From Curvivirga sp965219885 (GTDB lineage: Bacteria > Pseudomonadota > Alphaproteobacteria > UBA8366 > Aestuariispiraceae), in assembly GCF_965219885.1 (NCBI RefSeq), contig NZ_CBDCOT010000009.1, forward strand, positions 558,001 through 622,000: a stretch of 64,000 nucleotides of DNA. The letters run 5' to 3'. The position numbers and the translations under genes are program-made. The notes under the pieces are model-generated. The model had not been told where the DNA came from. It ran no database searches and saw only the letters and a list, made by a program, of their open reading frames with translations. Shown here piece after piece: positions 36,055-45,666 of the stretch (the first letter of the stretch is position 1; every line of letters begins with the position of its first letter).

Positions 36055-37509
36055 TTAATCTGATCTCCACGCATTCTTCTTGCGATAAATAGTCGCCGCA
36101 CTAATGCCCAGATAATGGGATGCTTGTGGTACATTACCGTCGCATAATGCGATTGCATTCTCAATATGATCCCGCTCAACATCTGACATCTTGCGGATTG
36201 TTTCCCGGCTGGTCGGCAAACTGGTTGTCATTGGACTTTGTGCTGCATAAGGGCTCATTGCTTGCGGCATTTGTTGCGAGGCGAAAGAAGATTGCATTTC
36301 ACGCTGATACACGTGAGCTGCAAGATTATCATCCATCAACGTGTCTAGCGGTGCCGGCAACATAGATGGCGTGACAATATCTCCAGAATTTAACACAACG
36401 ATATTGCGTACAACATTCTGTAACTGTCTGATATTCCCAGGCCAACTATATTTGGCAAAAACCATCTCTACTTCTGTCGCAAAGCGTTCAAATTCTTTCT
36501 GTTCTTCGCGGGCATAGGTTTTAAGGAAATGATTTGCGATTTCAACAACATCATTTTCACGTTCTTGCAACTTGGGTAAATGCATAGGTAAAACATGCAA
36601 TCGATAATATAAGTCCTCACGGAATTTACCTTCCGCAACTTCTGCAAGTGGATCTTTATTGGTTGCACAAACAATCCGTACGTCCACCTGTTCTAACTTA
36701 TCGGATCCAACTTTGTTAAAGGTACCAGTTTGAAGAAAACGAAGAAGCTTTGGCTGAAGAGCCATATCCATTTCACAAACTTCATCCAGAAACAATGTGC
36801 CGCCATGAGCTGAACGAACGGAACCATCTCGTTCCTTTACCGCACCGGTGAAAGCTCCTTTAGTATGACCAAATAATTCACTTTCAATCAAATCTTTGGG
36901 GATCGCACCACAGTTTATGGCAATAAACGGTCCATTTGATCGATTGGATTTTCTATGAATAGCTTCGGCGCAAACCTCTTTACCTGTACCGCTTTCTCCT
37001 GTGATGAAAACAGTCGCCTTACTTTCTGCAGCACTATCAATCATGTGATAAACACGCTGCATCGCAAGGCTTGATCCAATAAAACCACAATATTCGTGAC
37101 GATCAATTTCTTCCTGATAAGTACGAACAATCCTCTTCAAACTTTGATTTTCCACCATATTTTTCAAGGTGGTGAGCAATCGTTCCTTGTTATATGGCTT
37201 GATCATGAAATCGCAGGCACCAAGCTGCATGGCCTCAACGGCCGTATTCATAGAACCATTACCGGTGATAACTACAACTTCGCAAGGCAATTCATTATTT
37301 GCGATATGTCGGAGAATTTCAAAGCCATCCATATCAGGTAGTTTAAGATCAAGAATAACGGCATCAGGACATGCATGAGTAAGCAGTTCAATAGCTTTAT
37401 CACCGCGATCCACACTTATGAAATCATAGGCTTCCTTTGAGAGATAGGCTTGGGTGATGGCCACTTCGCTTGGGTCATCCTCAATCATCAAGACCTTTTT
37501 GTTTGCCAT
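36055..37509 (-). CDS. Sigma-54-dependent response regulator (NtrC/LuxO type)
   Basis: 484 residues. Receiver domain 1-120 (phospho-Asp in ILDLKLPDMDG, lysine in MIKPYN), AAA+ domain about 140-380 with Walker A GESGTGKE, GAFTGA loop for sigma-54 contact and Walker B GGTLFLDEV, then a Fis-type helix-turn-helix at the end (GNVPQASHYLGISAATIYRKK). It should open RpoN promoters when phosphorylated. It lies between the kinase block and the exopolysaccharide operons and is the best candidate to bind the repeated TCTCA-N3-TGMGA sites. A terminator follows it. Confidence 0.95.
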   Translation of the reverse strand: MANKKVLMIEDDPSEVAITQAYLSKEAYDFISVDRGDKAIELLTHACPDAVILDLKLPDMDGFEILRHIANNELPCEVVVITGNGSMNTAVEAMQLGACDFMIKPYNKERLLTTLKNMVENQSLKRIVRTYQEEIDRHEYCGFIGSSLAMQRVYHMIDSAAESKATVFITGESGTGKEVCAEAIHRKSNRSNGPFIAINCGAIPKDLIESELFGHTKGAFTGAVKERDGSVRSAHGGTLFLDEVCEMDMALQPKLLRFLQTGTFNKVGSDKLEQVDVRIVCATNKDPLAEVAEGKFREDLYYRLHVLPMHLPKLQERENDVVEIANHFLKTYAREEQKEFERFATEVEMVFAKYSWPGNIRQLQNVVRNIVVLNSGDIVTPSMLPAPLDTLMDDNLAAHVYQREMQSSFASQQMPQAMSPYAAQSPMTTSLPTSRETIRKMSDVERDHIENAIALCDGNVPQASHYLGISAATIYRKKNAWRSD

Positions 37510-37584
37510 AAAACCCGCTTCCCCTAAGCCAATTGATTTACAAGACTATGATATTCCTACATATCCTATTAGAGATATCTTGCC

Positions 37585-38298
37585 CTAGATATCTTGATTG
37601 AGCAATGTGGAATTGCGTAATACGTCTTGCAATCGTTTGACTAGCTTAGGAAAAAAATTTTCGATTCTACGAGTTTCACGTAATAATTCTGAAAGTAAGC
37701 TCGGCGTAAATCTGTCATTTAGAATAGCGCCATGAATATTTACATCCGCACTTTTTAACAAATCATAGGCATCGCGAATTTGAGTTTCCGTATTTACCCC
37801 GGTTAATACGCTTAACAATGTTCCGTCAGCGCATTGGCAAATGGTTTCGGGGGGTACATTCCCCTGGTTTTTGGAACTTAGCGGAGACGTATCCATAATT
37901 ATAATGTCAAAATCCTCGCGCAAAGCATCTAAAAACTTTCGCAAACTTTCTAATTCTCTAAACTCCCATCGTTTGGAACTTTCTGTTGGCATAGAAAGAA
38001 TAGATAAATGATCCAATTTCGTTGCTTTTATGGGTAAACTTTCAACTTGATTTGGATACCAATCTACGCGTTCAACATTATAAACCTTGTGAAAATGCGG
38101 AGCCGCAAAATTCAGATCAATGAGCAATGTTTTACAATTTGTTTGCGCACAACGTTCTGCCAGTGTTTGACATAAGGTGGAAGCCCCATTTTCTGAATCT
38201 ACGCTGGCAACTGCAATCAATTTTAAATTTTGCTCTATCGTCTGTCGATAAAGTTGAGTGACTTCGGAATATCCAGTTGGGAATTGAAACATAATCAT
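37585..38298 (-). CDS. CpsD/BY-kinase-like ATPase with altered P-loop
   Basis: 237 residues. It resembles the cytoplasmic ATPase partner of Wzz-type chain-length proteins: Walker A' LLIDLNF, Walker B FDIIIMDTSP. The Walker A region reads SENGASTL, so the usual GKS/T lysine is Ala. No C-terminal tyrosine cluster is present. It may have lost kinase activity and act structurally in polymer-length control. The start overlaps the SLBB gene stop as ATGA; a second ATG lies two codons on. Confidence 0.78.
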   Translation of the reverse strand: MIMFQFPTGYSEVTQLYRQTIEQNLKLIAVASVDSENGASTLCQTLAERCAQTNCKTLLIDLNFAAPHFHKVYNVERVDWYPNQVESLPIKATKLDHLSILSMPTESSKRWEFRELESLRKFLDALREDFDIIIMDTSPLSSKNQGNVPPETICQCADGTLLSVLTGVNTETQIRDAYDLLKSADVNIHGAILNDRFTPSLLSELLRETRRIENFFPKLVKRLQDVLRNSTLLNQDI

Positions 38299-40412
38299 AG
38301 TCCTCCGATCAGAGAAATAAGCGCTAAAATAGAAACCGAATCCTGAATTGTTTTTGAGAAAACTGCCCAACCGCTTTGATCTTTATTCGGGATATAGACC
38401 ATATCACCCGCTCGTAAAACAGGCAGCTTTCTAAAATCACCCGTCTTAGCGAAGTCGACTAAATCAAAGCTGCGCGCATGGGGCTCACCTTGCATACGTT
38501 TATTCACAACCACAATTCGATCAGGTAACGCATTCGGTGTTGGCCCCCCCGCTTCTGCCAATAAATCAAGGATCGTCATGGTATCATCAAAGTCATAGCG
38601 ACCCGGACTTCCAATAGCCCCAATAATGCGTACAGTTTCTTCTTTCGGTTTGTTCAAAAATTGCGCCTGACGTTCCGGAATATAAATCACATCTTCCGGC
38701 GCCACTTTCGGCAGCAGAGTGTCATCCCCTGTTTGGAAATAAAGTTGTAAATTCAACTTTGTCACACGGGCAGCACGGGAATCACGGTGGGAAATTCGGA
38801 TGTTACGAGTATCTGCAGCCTGTGTTGGTCCTTGAGCTGCGGAAAGGATATCAAGGAAATTTAAATCTTCATTAAAGGCGTAACGACCCGGTGCATTCAC
38901 TTGCCCAAAGATATAGATTGAACGTTCGCTAGATTGTCTAATCCATTGGGATCTATTGTCATTAGGATCTTTTGGCAATTCCGGTATAACCACGGTATAT
39001 CCTGCGCTTAACGTTGGCACACTTTCCAAAGCACCTCCTTCTTCAAGGAATTTCTTCAAGTTAAAGCTACTGCTTTTTCCATCATGTAATACATTGATAT
39101 GGGCTGTATCTGCTTCACTACGCGGGCCACCTGCGTGAGCGATCAAATCCATCATGGTCATTTCATCAGACCACTCATATCGACCTGGACGATGAACTGC
39201 ACCAATAATACGAATGGCGCGAGTGGTTGGCACTTTTAACCAGGATTTTTCATTCATATCCACCTTTTCCGGCACCAGAATAGCGTCACCGGGAATGATG
39301 TCCGGCAATTGAACCGATTTGGGTCCATCAACATAAGCCTGTAAATCAAAAGGCAAAACAGAACCATCCGCACGTAAAATACGAATTTGGCGAGTCTCGG
39401 CAAAACGTGTAGGACCACCCGCATTTGCCAAAATGTCATAAAAACTTGCCCCCTCTTTAGTCTCAAACGCACCCGGTTTAAAAACTTCCCCCATCACATA
39501 CACTGTGCGTGCACCAACCTTGACCTGATCGCTTGCTTGCGGCACAAAAATCGTATCACCAGCCTGTAAATCAGGTAAAATAGACTTGTTACCGGTATCC
39601 AGATATTCACGCATATTAAATGGGAATGGTGTACCACTGGAAATCACACGAATTTGCTCAATCCCGGCATAACGTGTCACCCCGCCAGCCCGCATGATTA
39701 AATCAATTACATCGGGTTCACCTTTATAAGAAAATGTGCCGGGGCGATGGACTTCACCAAATACTTTCACAGCCTGACCGTCTTCGCCCGCATCACCAGC
39801 GGCAGTCAGAGTACGTGCATCGAAATCAACTTGCACATTCCCTGTTAGTGGCGACGCAGGAACAAAAATCGTATCCATCGCTTGCAAAGATGGTAAAATA
39901 TCAGGATTACCGGTATCTAGATAAGCTTTATAGTCAAAGGTAATCATACCTTCCTGACGACGCACTTGTAATTTGTCTAGTTGCGCACCTTGCGCCAATC
40001 CACCGGCTGCATTGATTGCCATTTGTACCGTTGCATCACGTGGTAAATCCACAGGTCCTGGTGTTTTGACATATCCCAAAACCATTACAGAAAGACGTTG
40101 TTCGGCAACCAAAATTTCTAATCTGGATAAATCTTTATAAACAAGCTCTAATCTTGTAATGATCTTAGCGCGGGCTTCTTCTACTGTTAAACCAACTATG
40201 GAGATTGCACCGACTTCTGGTAGTACAACATTTCCGTCACGCTTCACCTGATAAGGGTCATCAAAACTTTCCTCGCCCGGCAAATCTACCTTGATGATAT
40301 CGCCAATCTCAATAAGTTCTTCCAGTGTATCAGTTGTTTCATTTGCAAACACGCCCATATTCCAGAAGATTGCTATCGCAACCATCAACAGAATCTTCTT
40401 GATGCCAATCAT
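38295..40412 (-). CDS. Polysaccharide export protein with six SLBB-type repeats
   Basis: 705 residues with a signal peptide (MVAIAIFWNMGVFA). A Poly_export domain comes first (IGDIIKVDLPGEESF), then repeats marked by GYVKTPG, GEVHRPG, GEVFKPG, GAVHRPG, GQVNAPG and GAIGSPG. A hydrophobic C-terminal segment may span the membrane. It is much longer than Wza (two SLBB), suggesting a long periplasmic tube or extended export channel. It is co-transcribed with a lipoprotein and a STAS protein. Confidence 0.9.
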   Translation of the reverse strand: MIGIKKILLMVAIAIFWNMGVFANETTDTLEELIEIGDIIKVDLPGEESFDDPYQVKRDGNVVLPEVGAISIVGLTVEEARAKIITRLELVYKDLSRLEILVAEQRLSVMVLGYVKTPGPVDLPRDATVQMAINAAGGLAQGAQLDKLQVRRQEGMITFDYKAYLDTGNPDILPSLQAMDTIFVPASPLTGNVQVDFDARTLTAAGDAGEDGQAVKVFGEVHRPGTFSYKGEPDVIDLIMRAGGVTRYAGIEQIRVISSGTPFPFNMREYLDTGNKSILPDLQAGDTIFVPQASDQVKVGARTVYVMGEVFKPGAFETKEGASFYDILANAGGPTRFAETRQIRILRADGSVLPFDLQAYVDGPKSVQLPDIIPGDAILVPEKVDMNEKSWLKVPTTRAIRIIGAVHRPGRYEWSDEMTMMDLIAHAGGPRSEADTAHINVLHDGKSSSFNLKKFLEEGGALESVPTLSAGYTVVIPELPKDPNDNRSQWIRQSSERSIYIFGQVNAPGRYAFNEDLNFLDILSAAQGPTQAADTRNIRISHRDSRAARVTKLNLQLYFQTGDDTLLPKVAPEDVIYIPERQAQFLNKPKEETVRIIGAIGSPGRYDFDDTMTILDLLAEAGGPTPNALPDRIVVVNKRMQGEPHARSFDLVDFAKTGDFRKLPVLRAGDMVYIPNKDQSGWAVFSKTIQDSVSILALISLIGGL

Positions 40413-40810
40413 GTGCAGCTCCTCTTTAGATTTTCGCGGATAGGGGCGTATTCATCAGGAAACTCAACGGCAATATCCAACTTCAATTGTTGAAGTTCGT
40501 TACTCAAATCAATTAAATCCTGACGAGCCTCTCTATCAAAATTTGCCGAATGGGCTCTGATCGCACGTGTCCATAGGCGGGACATTTCAACAAGCTTGGC
40601 CGGTCGATACTCTACGGCAATACCTGCTGTCATGGCCTGTATCTCTCGATCAAAACAGTCGATCATGCGACGGTTCTTTTCCCGTAGATAGTTTCCATAT
40701 GTTGGCATGGTTGCGAAATCTTCTGCTTCACCACCGCGCCCTTCCGGCGGCCAGTACGCACAAGCATTCAGAGAGAAAAGGACGACCGTTATTACAAGTT
40801 TCTTCAACAT
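40409..40810 (-). CDS. Small lipoprotein of the export operon
   Basis: 133 residues. The signal peptide ends in a lipobox LNAC. The mature part is helical and charged, with no family I recognise. GAGGAGG precedes the ATG. It overlaps the SLBB export gene as ATGA, so it may be an accessory of that channel in the periplasm. Confidence 0.8.
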   Translation of the reverse strand: MLKKLVITVVLFSLNACAYWPPEGRGGEAEDFATMPTYGNYLREKNRRMIDCFDREIQAMTAGIAVEYRPAKLVEMSRLWTRAIRAHSANFDREARQDLIDLSNELQQLKLDIAVEFPDEYAPIRENLKRSCT

Positions 40811-40820
40811 GACGACCTCC

Positions 40821-41135
40821 TCAGTTCAAAAACTCTGTTTCGATTGTCTTTTCCATCCGCAACAAACGAATGATGGCTTCAGGTTGCCCCGTCACGCCAA
40901 TAATCCGTAGATTACGATTTGCACTTTTCAATCGTTTAAACAGGAAAACCAGAGCTCCCACACCGGATGAATCCAGTTTGCTGACATGGGATAGATCAAT
41001 TACGATATCTTCTTTTACTTGAAAGACTATCTCATCAAATAAATCACGGATATCATCCATCACATCCGCATTCAGCGGACCTTGAAGGGAAAGAGTATGA
41101 ACTTCTGAGTTCTGTATGGCAGAATGATTTAACAT
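40821..41135 (-). CDS. STAS-domain protein (anti-sigma-factor antagonist type)
   Basis: 104 residues, one STAS domain. IDLSHVSKLDSSGVGALVFL holds the conserved DSSG with the phosphorylatable serine. Such proteins bind partner kinases or anti-sigma factors. It is the first gene of the STAS-lipoprotein-SLBB-ATPase operon, with AGGAGG upstream and a sigma-54 promoter about 40-50 bases before it. No SpoIIAB-like kinase is nearby. Confidence 0.9.
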   Translation of the reverse strand: MLNHSAIQNSEVHTLSLQGPLNADVMDDIRDLFDEIVFQVKEDIVIDLSHVSKLDSSGVGALVFLFKRLKSANRNLRIIGVTGQPEAIIRLLRMEKTIETEFLN

Positions 41136-41170
41136 TTTATCCTCCTGAAACTATTTCTACATCTATAGAA

Positions 41171-41187
41171 AGCAGGAGATATGCCAA
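41171..41187 (-). promoter_or_regulatory. Sigma-54 promoter of STAS-SLBB operon
   Basis: On the minus strand TTGGCAT-ATCTC-CTGCT gives GG-N10-GC. It lies about 40 bases before the STAS gene, and the activator palindrome is about 60 bases further upstream at 41246. Confidence 0.7.
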
Positions 41188-41245
41188 AATTTTATTAAAT
41201 AAAATCATACACTTAAATATATAATCTTATAAAAAAATTTTCTTT

Positions 41246-41258
41246 TCGCAATTTGAGA
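41246..41258. promoter_or_regulatory. Upstream activator site TCTCA-AAT-TGCGA
   Basis: Read on the minus strand, TCTCAAATTGCGA matches the repeated 13-base pattern with one base off perfect symmetry. It lies upstream of the sigma-54 promoter of the STAS-SLBB operon. The rest of the 180-base gap is AT-rich and holds nothing else I can name. Confidence 0.65.
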
Positions 41259-41315
41259 TGCAAAAAGAAAATTAAAGTGTGAGGGCATTATATTTATTTA
41301 GAACTTAAGCTCGTG

Positions 41316-41957
41316 TTATTGGCCTTTTTTCAGAACAACCACACTCACGGTCATCCATAAGATTCTGAGATCTGTTTTAAACCAGCTCAGAACATCAAAT
41401 AGGGATAAAGCATAAGCATGATCAAAGGCAACTTTGTCTCGTGCCTGATCCACTGTATCGGTGTACCCCTGAAGCACCTGTGCCATACCTGTCACACCTG
41501 GACGTACACCATAGGTCCGTTCTGTGAAATAAGGAATAGCATTTTCAAGTTGTGGATACATGCCCGGACGTTCTGGTCTAGGACCAATTAAAGACATATC
41601 ACCCTTGATGATGTTAATCAGTTGCGGCAATTCATCCAACCGTGTTTTACGTAAGAATTTACCTATCTTTGTCACGCGTGTATCCGTGGCACTGGCCCAG
41701 ACAGGACCTGATTTTTCTTCAGCATCTTCACGCATGGAACGGAATTTATACATCCAGAAGAAAGACACATATCGATCGGTTACCTGCCCAATTCTTTGTT
41801 GTTTAAAGATAATCGGACCCGGTGAATCCAGTTTGATTAGTAAAGCAAGGATTGGAAAAAGAGGACTTAAAAGCAATAGGGCTATGCCCGCACTGATAAG
41901 ATCAAAGCCTCTTTTACATAATTGTACAGAACTCGGGATAAAGTTTGTTTTATTCAT
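41316..41957 (-). CDS. Initiating sugar transferase (polyprenyl-phosphate glycosyl-1-phosphotransferase)
   Basis: 213 residues. One N-terminal hydrophobic segment (GIALLLLSPLFPILALLI), then the bacterial sugar transferase motifs KQQRIG, KFRSMREDAE, RLDELPQLINIIKGDMS and GPRPERPGM. It loads the first sugar phosphate onto undecaprenyl phosphate at the inner membrane. It is the last gene of the long glmS operon. AGGAGG precedes the ATG. Confidence 0.93.
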   Translation of the reverse strand: MNKTNFIPSSVQLCKRGFDLISAGIALLLLSPLFPILALLIKLDSPGPIIFKQQRIGQVTDRYVSFFWMYKFRSMREDAEEKSGPVWASATDTRVTKIGKFLRKTRLDELPQLINIIKGDMSLIGPRPERPGMYPQLENAIPYFTERTYGVRPGVTGMAQVLQGYTDTVDQARDKVAFDHAYALSLFDVLSWFKTDLRILWMTVSVVVLKKGQ

Positions 41958-41966
41958 AGTAACCTC

Positions 41967-43121
41967 CTATTGATTTGGGCGTTTCCAGGCACCATTCTCT
42001 AATCCTGCTAGATATCTGAATGTGCCAACTAGGCCCGCCATATGACCGATAAGGATATATCGTAAAGCTGAGATGATTTTTTCGATTTTACCTGACCAGC
42101 TAACAGGTAAGAAAAGGAATACAAGCCCCATAAATTGTAAGAGAAAGAAATATTGGAAAAATGAGCTATCTAATGCTGCGATCGCTGTAAGAGCGAAGAT
42201 AGTCAGCAGGCATAACGGCATCCAGGCACGTAAAAATTTACCGGAGAAGAAACAAAAAGACACACCGATCTTCTTACAAAACAACAAATTAAGACATCTA
42301 ATAGCTTGTTGAACGTTACCTGCTGAAATACGTACACGGCGTTTCCAATTCATGGCATGATCAGAAGACTCTGTTTCAATACAACTGATCTTAAGATCGT
42401 AGACACCGCGATACCCTTGCGCGATAATTTTCATTGGTAAAATAAAATCATCATTAATAGTATTTGCCGGAAGACGCTCTGCCAGACTTTTACGGAAAGC
42501 ATAAAATGCCCCATGCAATCCCATAGGTGATCCAAAATTTGCTTCACCTGTTTTTACAGCTGTCTGATATTTCCAATAAACTTGTTCAGATGAACCCTCA
42601 TTACCCGAGAATTGATATGTTCCCCCTACAACGCCAACATCCAAATCAGAAAAATGGCCCGCAACGCGTTTAAGGGAGTCTAGTGACAGCAAACTAGAAC
42701 AATCACTTAAGGCGACAATATCACTCTCAACACCAAATATCTCTTCATTCAGAACCGCGACTTTACCGCGATTTTCACGATGATCATTGATTGTTATATC
42801 TAGCTGTCTAACTTCAGGATGCAACAATGTATTACGCGCAATATTTGCAGTTTGGTCACTACATCCGTCCAAAGCAATTACGACTTTCAATCGGTTTGAT
42901 GGATAATCGAGGCTTGCAGTATTGATGATCTTTTCTTCAATCGTTTTTTCCTCATTATAAGCGGGAATAATCAAAGTAATTTCCGGCCAATTCGACTGAT
43001 CGCTTTTACTCATAAAACCTGTGATTTGGTTTTTTTTCATCAATAGCTTAAGCAAGACCGGGAAACCTGCATGGTGATAAATCACAAAGACACATAAGAT
43101 AATAATAATCGTCTCTAACAT
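41967..43121 (-). CDS. Membrane glycosyltransferase family 2
   Basis: 384 residues. An N-terminal helix, then a GT-A domain with LIIPAYNEEKTIEEKI, ALDGCSDQT, ALSDCSSLL (DxD-like position) and QxxRRVR as MNWKRRVRISAG, then three C-terminal helices. It probably adds a sugar to the lipid-linked repeat unit. AGGAG lies 8 bases before the ATG at 43121, so a longer start was rejected. Confidence 0.9.
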   Translation of the reverse strand: MLETIIIILCVFVIYHHAGFPVLLKLLMKKNQITGFMSKSDQSNWPEITLIIPAYNEEKTIEEKIINTASLDYPSNRLKVVIALDGCSDQTANIARNTLLHPEVRQLDITINDHRENRGKVAVLNEEIFGVESDIVALSDCSSLLSLDSLKRVAGHFSDLDVGVVGGTYQFSGNEGSSEQVYWKYQTAVKTGEANFGSPMGLHGAFYAFRKSLAERLPANTINDDFILPMKIIAQGYRGVYDLKISCIETESSDHAMNWKRRVRISAGNVQQAIRCLNLLFCKKIGVSFCFFSGKFLRAWMPLCLLTIFALTAIAALDSSFFQYFFLLQFMGLVFLFLPVSWSGKIEKIISALRYILIGHMAGLVGTFRYLAGLENGAWKRPNQ

Positions 43122-43131
43122 AATTTTTCTC

Positions 43132-44226
43132 CTATCCCTTAAGCAGATTACTATATGCACCAATCATCAGGTGCATATCTGCATGTTTCATGACAAAATC
43201 GCGCGGGGTCACCATTTCTGTATCTTTTTGAAATTCTCTGCCTGCCAAGGTTTTAATAGCCTGGTTTATTGCATCTGTATCTTTTGCAGGAATCAATTGT
43301 CCTGTAGTCGCACAAAGCGCCTCTTTTGCCCCGCCAACATCAGTGATAATGGTGGGAATATCGCAGGCTTGCGCTTCAAGTGGAGAGAGAGGGAACCCTT
43401 CATTTAAAGATGGCAAGCAAAACATATCCAAGGATTTATAAAATAAGTCCATGCGTTCAATCCGCCCCAGGAATTGAACTCTGTCTCGCAATCCAAGTTG
43501 GATCACTATTTCGTTCAGCGCTTGTTTTTCACTTCCATCACCAGCGAGCACCAGTTTGATATAATCTGGCAAAGACGGCATGGCAGAAATCAAATAATGT
43601 AATCCCTTCACCTTCTCCATACGTGCAGCACAACCAATGAAAAAAGCTTGCTCATCCATTTTGAAAAATTGCCGCGTTTTAAGTTTTTCTGACTTTGTTG
43701 CGGGTGAAAATTTTCTTGTATCAATACCATTATAGATCACAACAGGTTCTGCTTCTTGAATGATGGCTTTCAAATTCTTAGAAACCGTATGGCAATCCGC
43801 GACCAATGTTGGTCTTAAATACCGGATTAATTTCTGCTCCAGCGTCGCCGCCCTTGGATCTTCCAAATGCCAAGCATCATGTTCTGTATGGACTAATTCT
43901 TTCAATCCGCAAAAGCGCGCAGCAACCCCACCATAGGTTAATGGGCCAATATGGTGGCTGTGGACTGCTTTTGCCTTTAAACGTTTAATCAACAAAACCA
44001 ATTTTAAAACAGTCGAAATTTGTAGACCCGGTTTCTTATCTAAACAATGAAGTCTGCTTTCAACCTGTTTTAAACGCGGCCAGTTTTCCAAAACATCCTC
44101 TTTCTTACCTTCGAGACTCACAATATGAACATCAAAGTCTTTCATATGATGTTGTAAATCCAGCGCCATGGTTTCAATGCCACCAGGTTTCATATGCTGA
44201 ACAATTTGCAAAACTACTCTGTTCAT
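43132..44226 (-). CDS. Glycosyltransferase family 4 (exosortase-locus type)
   Basis: 364 residues, GT-B fold. GGIETMALDLQ near the N-terminus and LPSLNEGFPLSPLEAQAC with DVGGAKEAL near the C-terminus match GT4 enzymes, including those linked to PEP-CTERM/EpsH loci. GGAGGAG precedes the ATG, and the next gene starts 10 bases after its stop. The donor sugar is unknown. Confidence 0.92.
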   Translation of the reverse strand: MNRVVLQIVQHMKPGGIETMALDLQHHMKDFDVHIVSLEGKKEDVLENWPRLKQVESRLHCLDKKPGLQISTVLKLVLLIKRLKAKAVHSHHIGPLTYGGVAARFCGLKELVHTEHDAWHLEDPRAATLEQKLIRYLRPTLVADCHTVSKNLKAIIQEAEPVVIYNGIDTRKFSPATKSEKLKTRQFFKMDEQAFFIGCAARMEKVKGLHYLISAMPSLPDYIKLVLAGDGSEKQALNEIVIQLGLRDRVQFLGRIERMDLFYKSLDMFCLPSLNEGFPLSPLEAQACDIPTIITDVGGAKEALCATTGQLIPAKDTDAINQAIKTLAGREFQKDTEMVTPRDFVMKHADMHLMIGAYSNLLKG

Positions 44227-44229
44227 TTT

Positions 44230-45666
44230 TTACTCCTCCTTCGGCGGAATTCTGATAAAGACGGGAGCGTTGATCATTTGAGCCAATGCCTCTTTACGGC
44301 GGATAGTCGTGTCCAACATTTCAATGACAAAAGCGATCCCACATCCAAAGCAAATGCCACCAACCAAGCCGGCGATCACGAAGAAGATCAAAGGCAGGTT
44401 ACTCGGCGCCAACGGTGTGAATGGCGGATCAATCAGTTTGATACGCTCACTTTCTTCAGACTTACCAAGCGCACCTGTCACACGGGCAAGCTGGTGTCGT
44501 TCGGCCAAATCGGAATAGATTTTTCGTCTCACTTCGATTTCGCGTTGTAACTCATTCAAGCGTCGTTCATGTTCGCCAAACCCGTTGACTTTGTCGGATA
44601 AAAGCTTCAACTCTGTTTCCAAGCCGCTAATTTCCTCTTCCAGACGTTCACATTGGCTCTGTGCATCTTGTAAACGTTCCAATTGGGATACCAATAAAGG
44701 CTGCACGCCATTTTGATTTTGGAAACCGTTGGATGTTGCCATATTCCAAAGACGATCCAGATTTTGACCTTCGAGTTTCGGGAATTGTTGAAGAACTTTG
44801 TTTCTTTCATTTTCCAGAGCTTCCAGACGACGTAATGCTGCCTGAATTTTTGTATGACGGTCCGTGTAACTTGCACGCAATGCAGTCAACTCAGCCATTG
44901 TTTCCACAATCGTTTCTTCAATTTTTCCAACAACTGGATTGGTGAGAGACAATCGCTCACGAATTTTTGCCTCTTCTCCTTTTGCACCTTCAAGTGCGAT
45001 CTTACGATCTGCCAACAAAGCACGAATATGGCTTAAACGGGTGACATTCGCCGCATGCAGTTCGGGCAATTCACTGGCGTAAAGCGATTTATATTCAGCC
45101 AGCTCGGCTTCCGCCTCAAATAAATCGGTACGACGCGTATCCAATTCTGTTTTTAAAAACGTTTCTGATTGGGCAATAGAAGAACGTTGTGGGGCAATCA
45201 CCCTCTCCACAAAACGCAAACTCACAAGCTTTAATGTTTCTGCCATATTATCAGGATTATTGGCCGTATAAGTGATCTTGATAAGATCTTCCCCAACCAA
45301 TTTACTTTTCAACGCTTTGGAAAGTTTGGCTATTTCCCGTCGACGGGTTGTCTCATCCATCTCCTGATTGATCAAACCAAGCTTGAGCGCAACTTCGGTT
45401 AGAATATGTCGGCTATGCAATAAGGCGTTCAAGGCTTCCATTCGAGATTTCAAATTTGTTGCAATTGCTAAATCTTCCAGAAACGGGTTTTGCTTTGCAG
45501 CTTCCTGAATCAAGATGGTTGTATAGGTTTCATATTTTTTGGGAGAAAAAAATCCCGCAGCCAAACCTAGAAAAGGCATCACCAAAATCGGTACAGCGAT
45601 CAAATAGCGGCGTCTCCAAGCTGCCCATAATATAACAGCAATATGATATATTAATTGTTTACGCAT
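44230..45666 (-). CDS. Wzz/GumC-like chain-length determinant
   Basis: 478 residues. One membrane helix near residue 25 and one near 440 flank a long periplasmic coiled-coil region (about 150-390). The post-helix proline-rich motif PPFTPLAPSNLPL is typical of Wzz proteins. There is no fused kinase; the CpsD-like ATPase is encoded at 37585. It controls polymer length with the export channel. It overlaps the upstream lipoprotein by 8 bases. Confidence 0.9.
   Translation of the reverse strand: MRKQLIYHIAVILWAAWRRRYLIAVPILVMPFLGLAAGFFSPKKYETYTTILIQEAAKQNPFLEDLAIATNLKSRMEALNALLHSRHILTEVALKLGLINQEMDETTRRREIAKLSKALKSKLVGEDLIKITYTANNPDNMAETLKLVSLRFVERVIAPQRSSIAQSETFLKTELDTRRTDLFEAEAELAEYKSLYASELPELHAANVTRLSHIRALLADRKIALEGAKGEEAKIRERLSLTNPVVGKIEETIVETMAELTALRASYTDRHTKIQAALRRLEALENERNKVLQQFPKLEGQNLDRLWNMATSNGFQNQNGVQPLLVSQLERLQDAQSQCERLEEEISGLETELKLLSDKVNGFGEHERRLNELQREIEVRRKIYSDLAERHQLARVTGALGKSEESERIKLIDPPFTPLAPSNLPLIFFVIAGLVGGICFGCGIAFVIEMLDTTIRRKEALAQMINAPVFIRIPPKEE

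Noticed and set aside
37510..37584. GG-N10-GC upstream of the sigma-54 activator gene
   Set aside because: The -12 box lacks TT before GC and overlaps the ribosome site, so transcription would start inside the gene.
41560..41973. 137-codon plus-strand open frame
   Set aside because: It is antisense to the sugar transferase gene, has no ribosome site and no recognisable motif.
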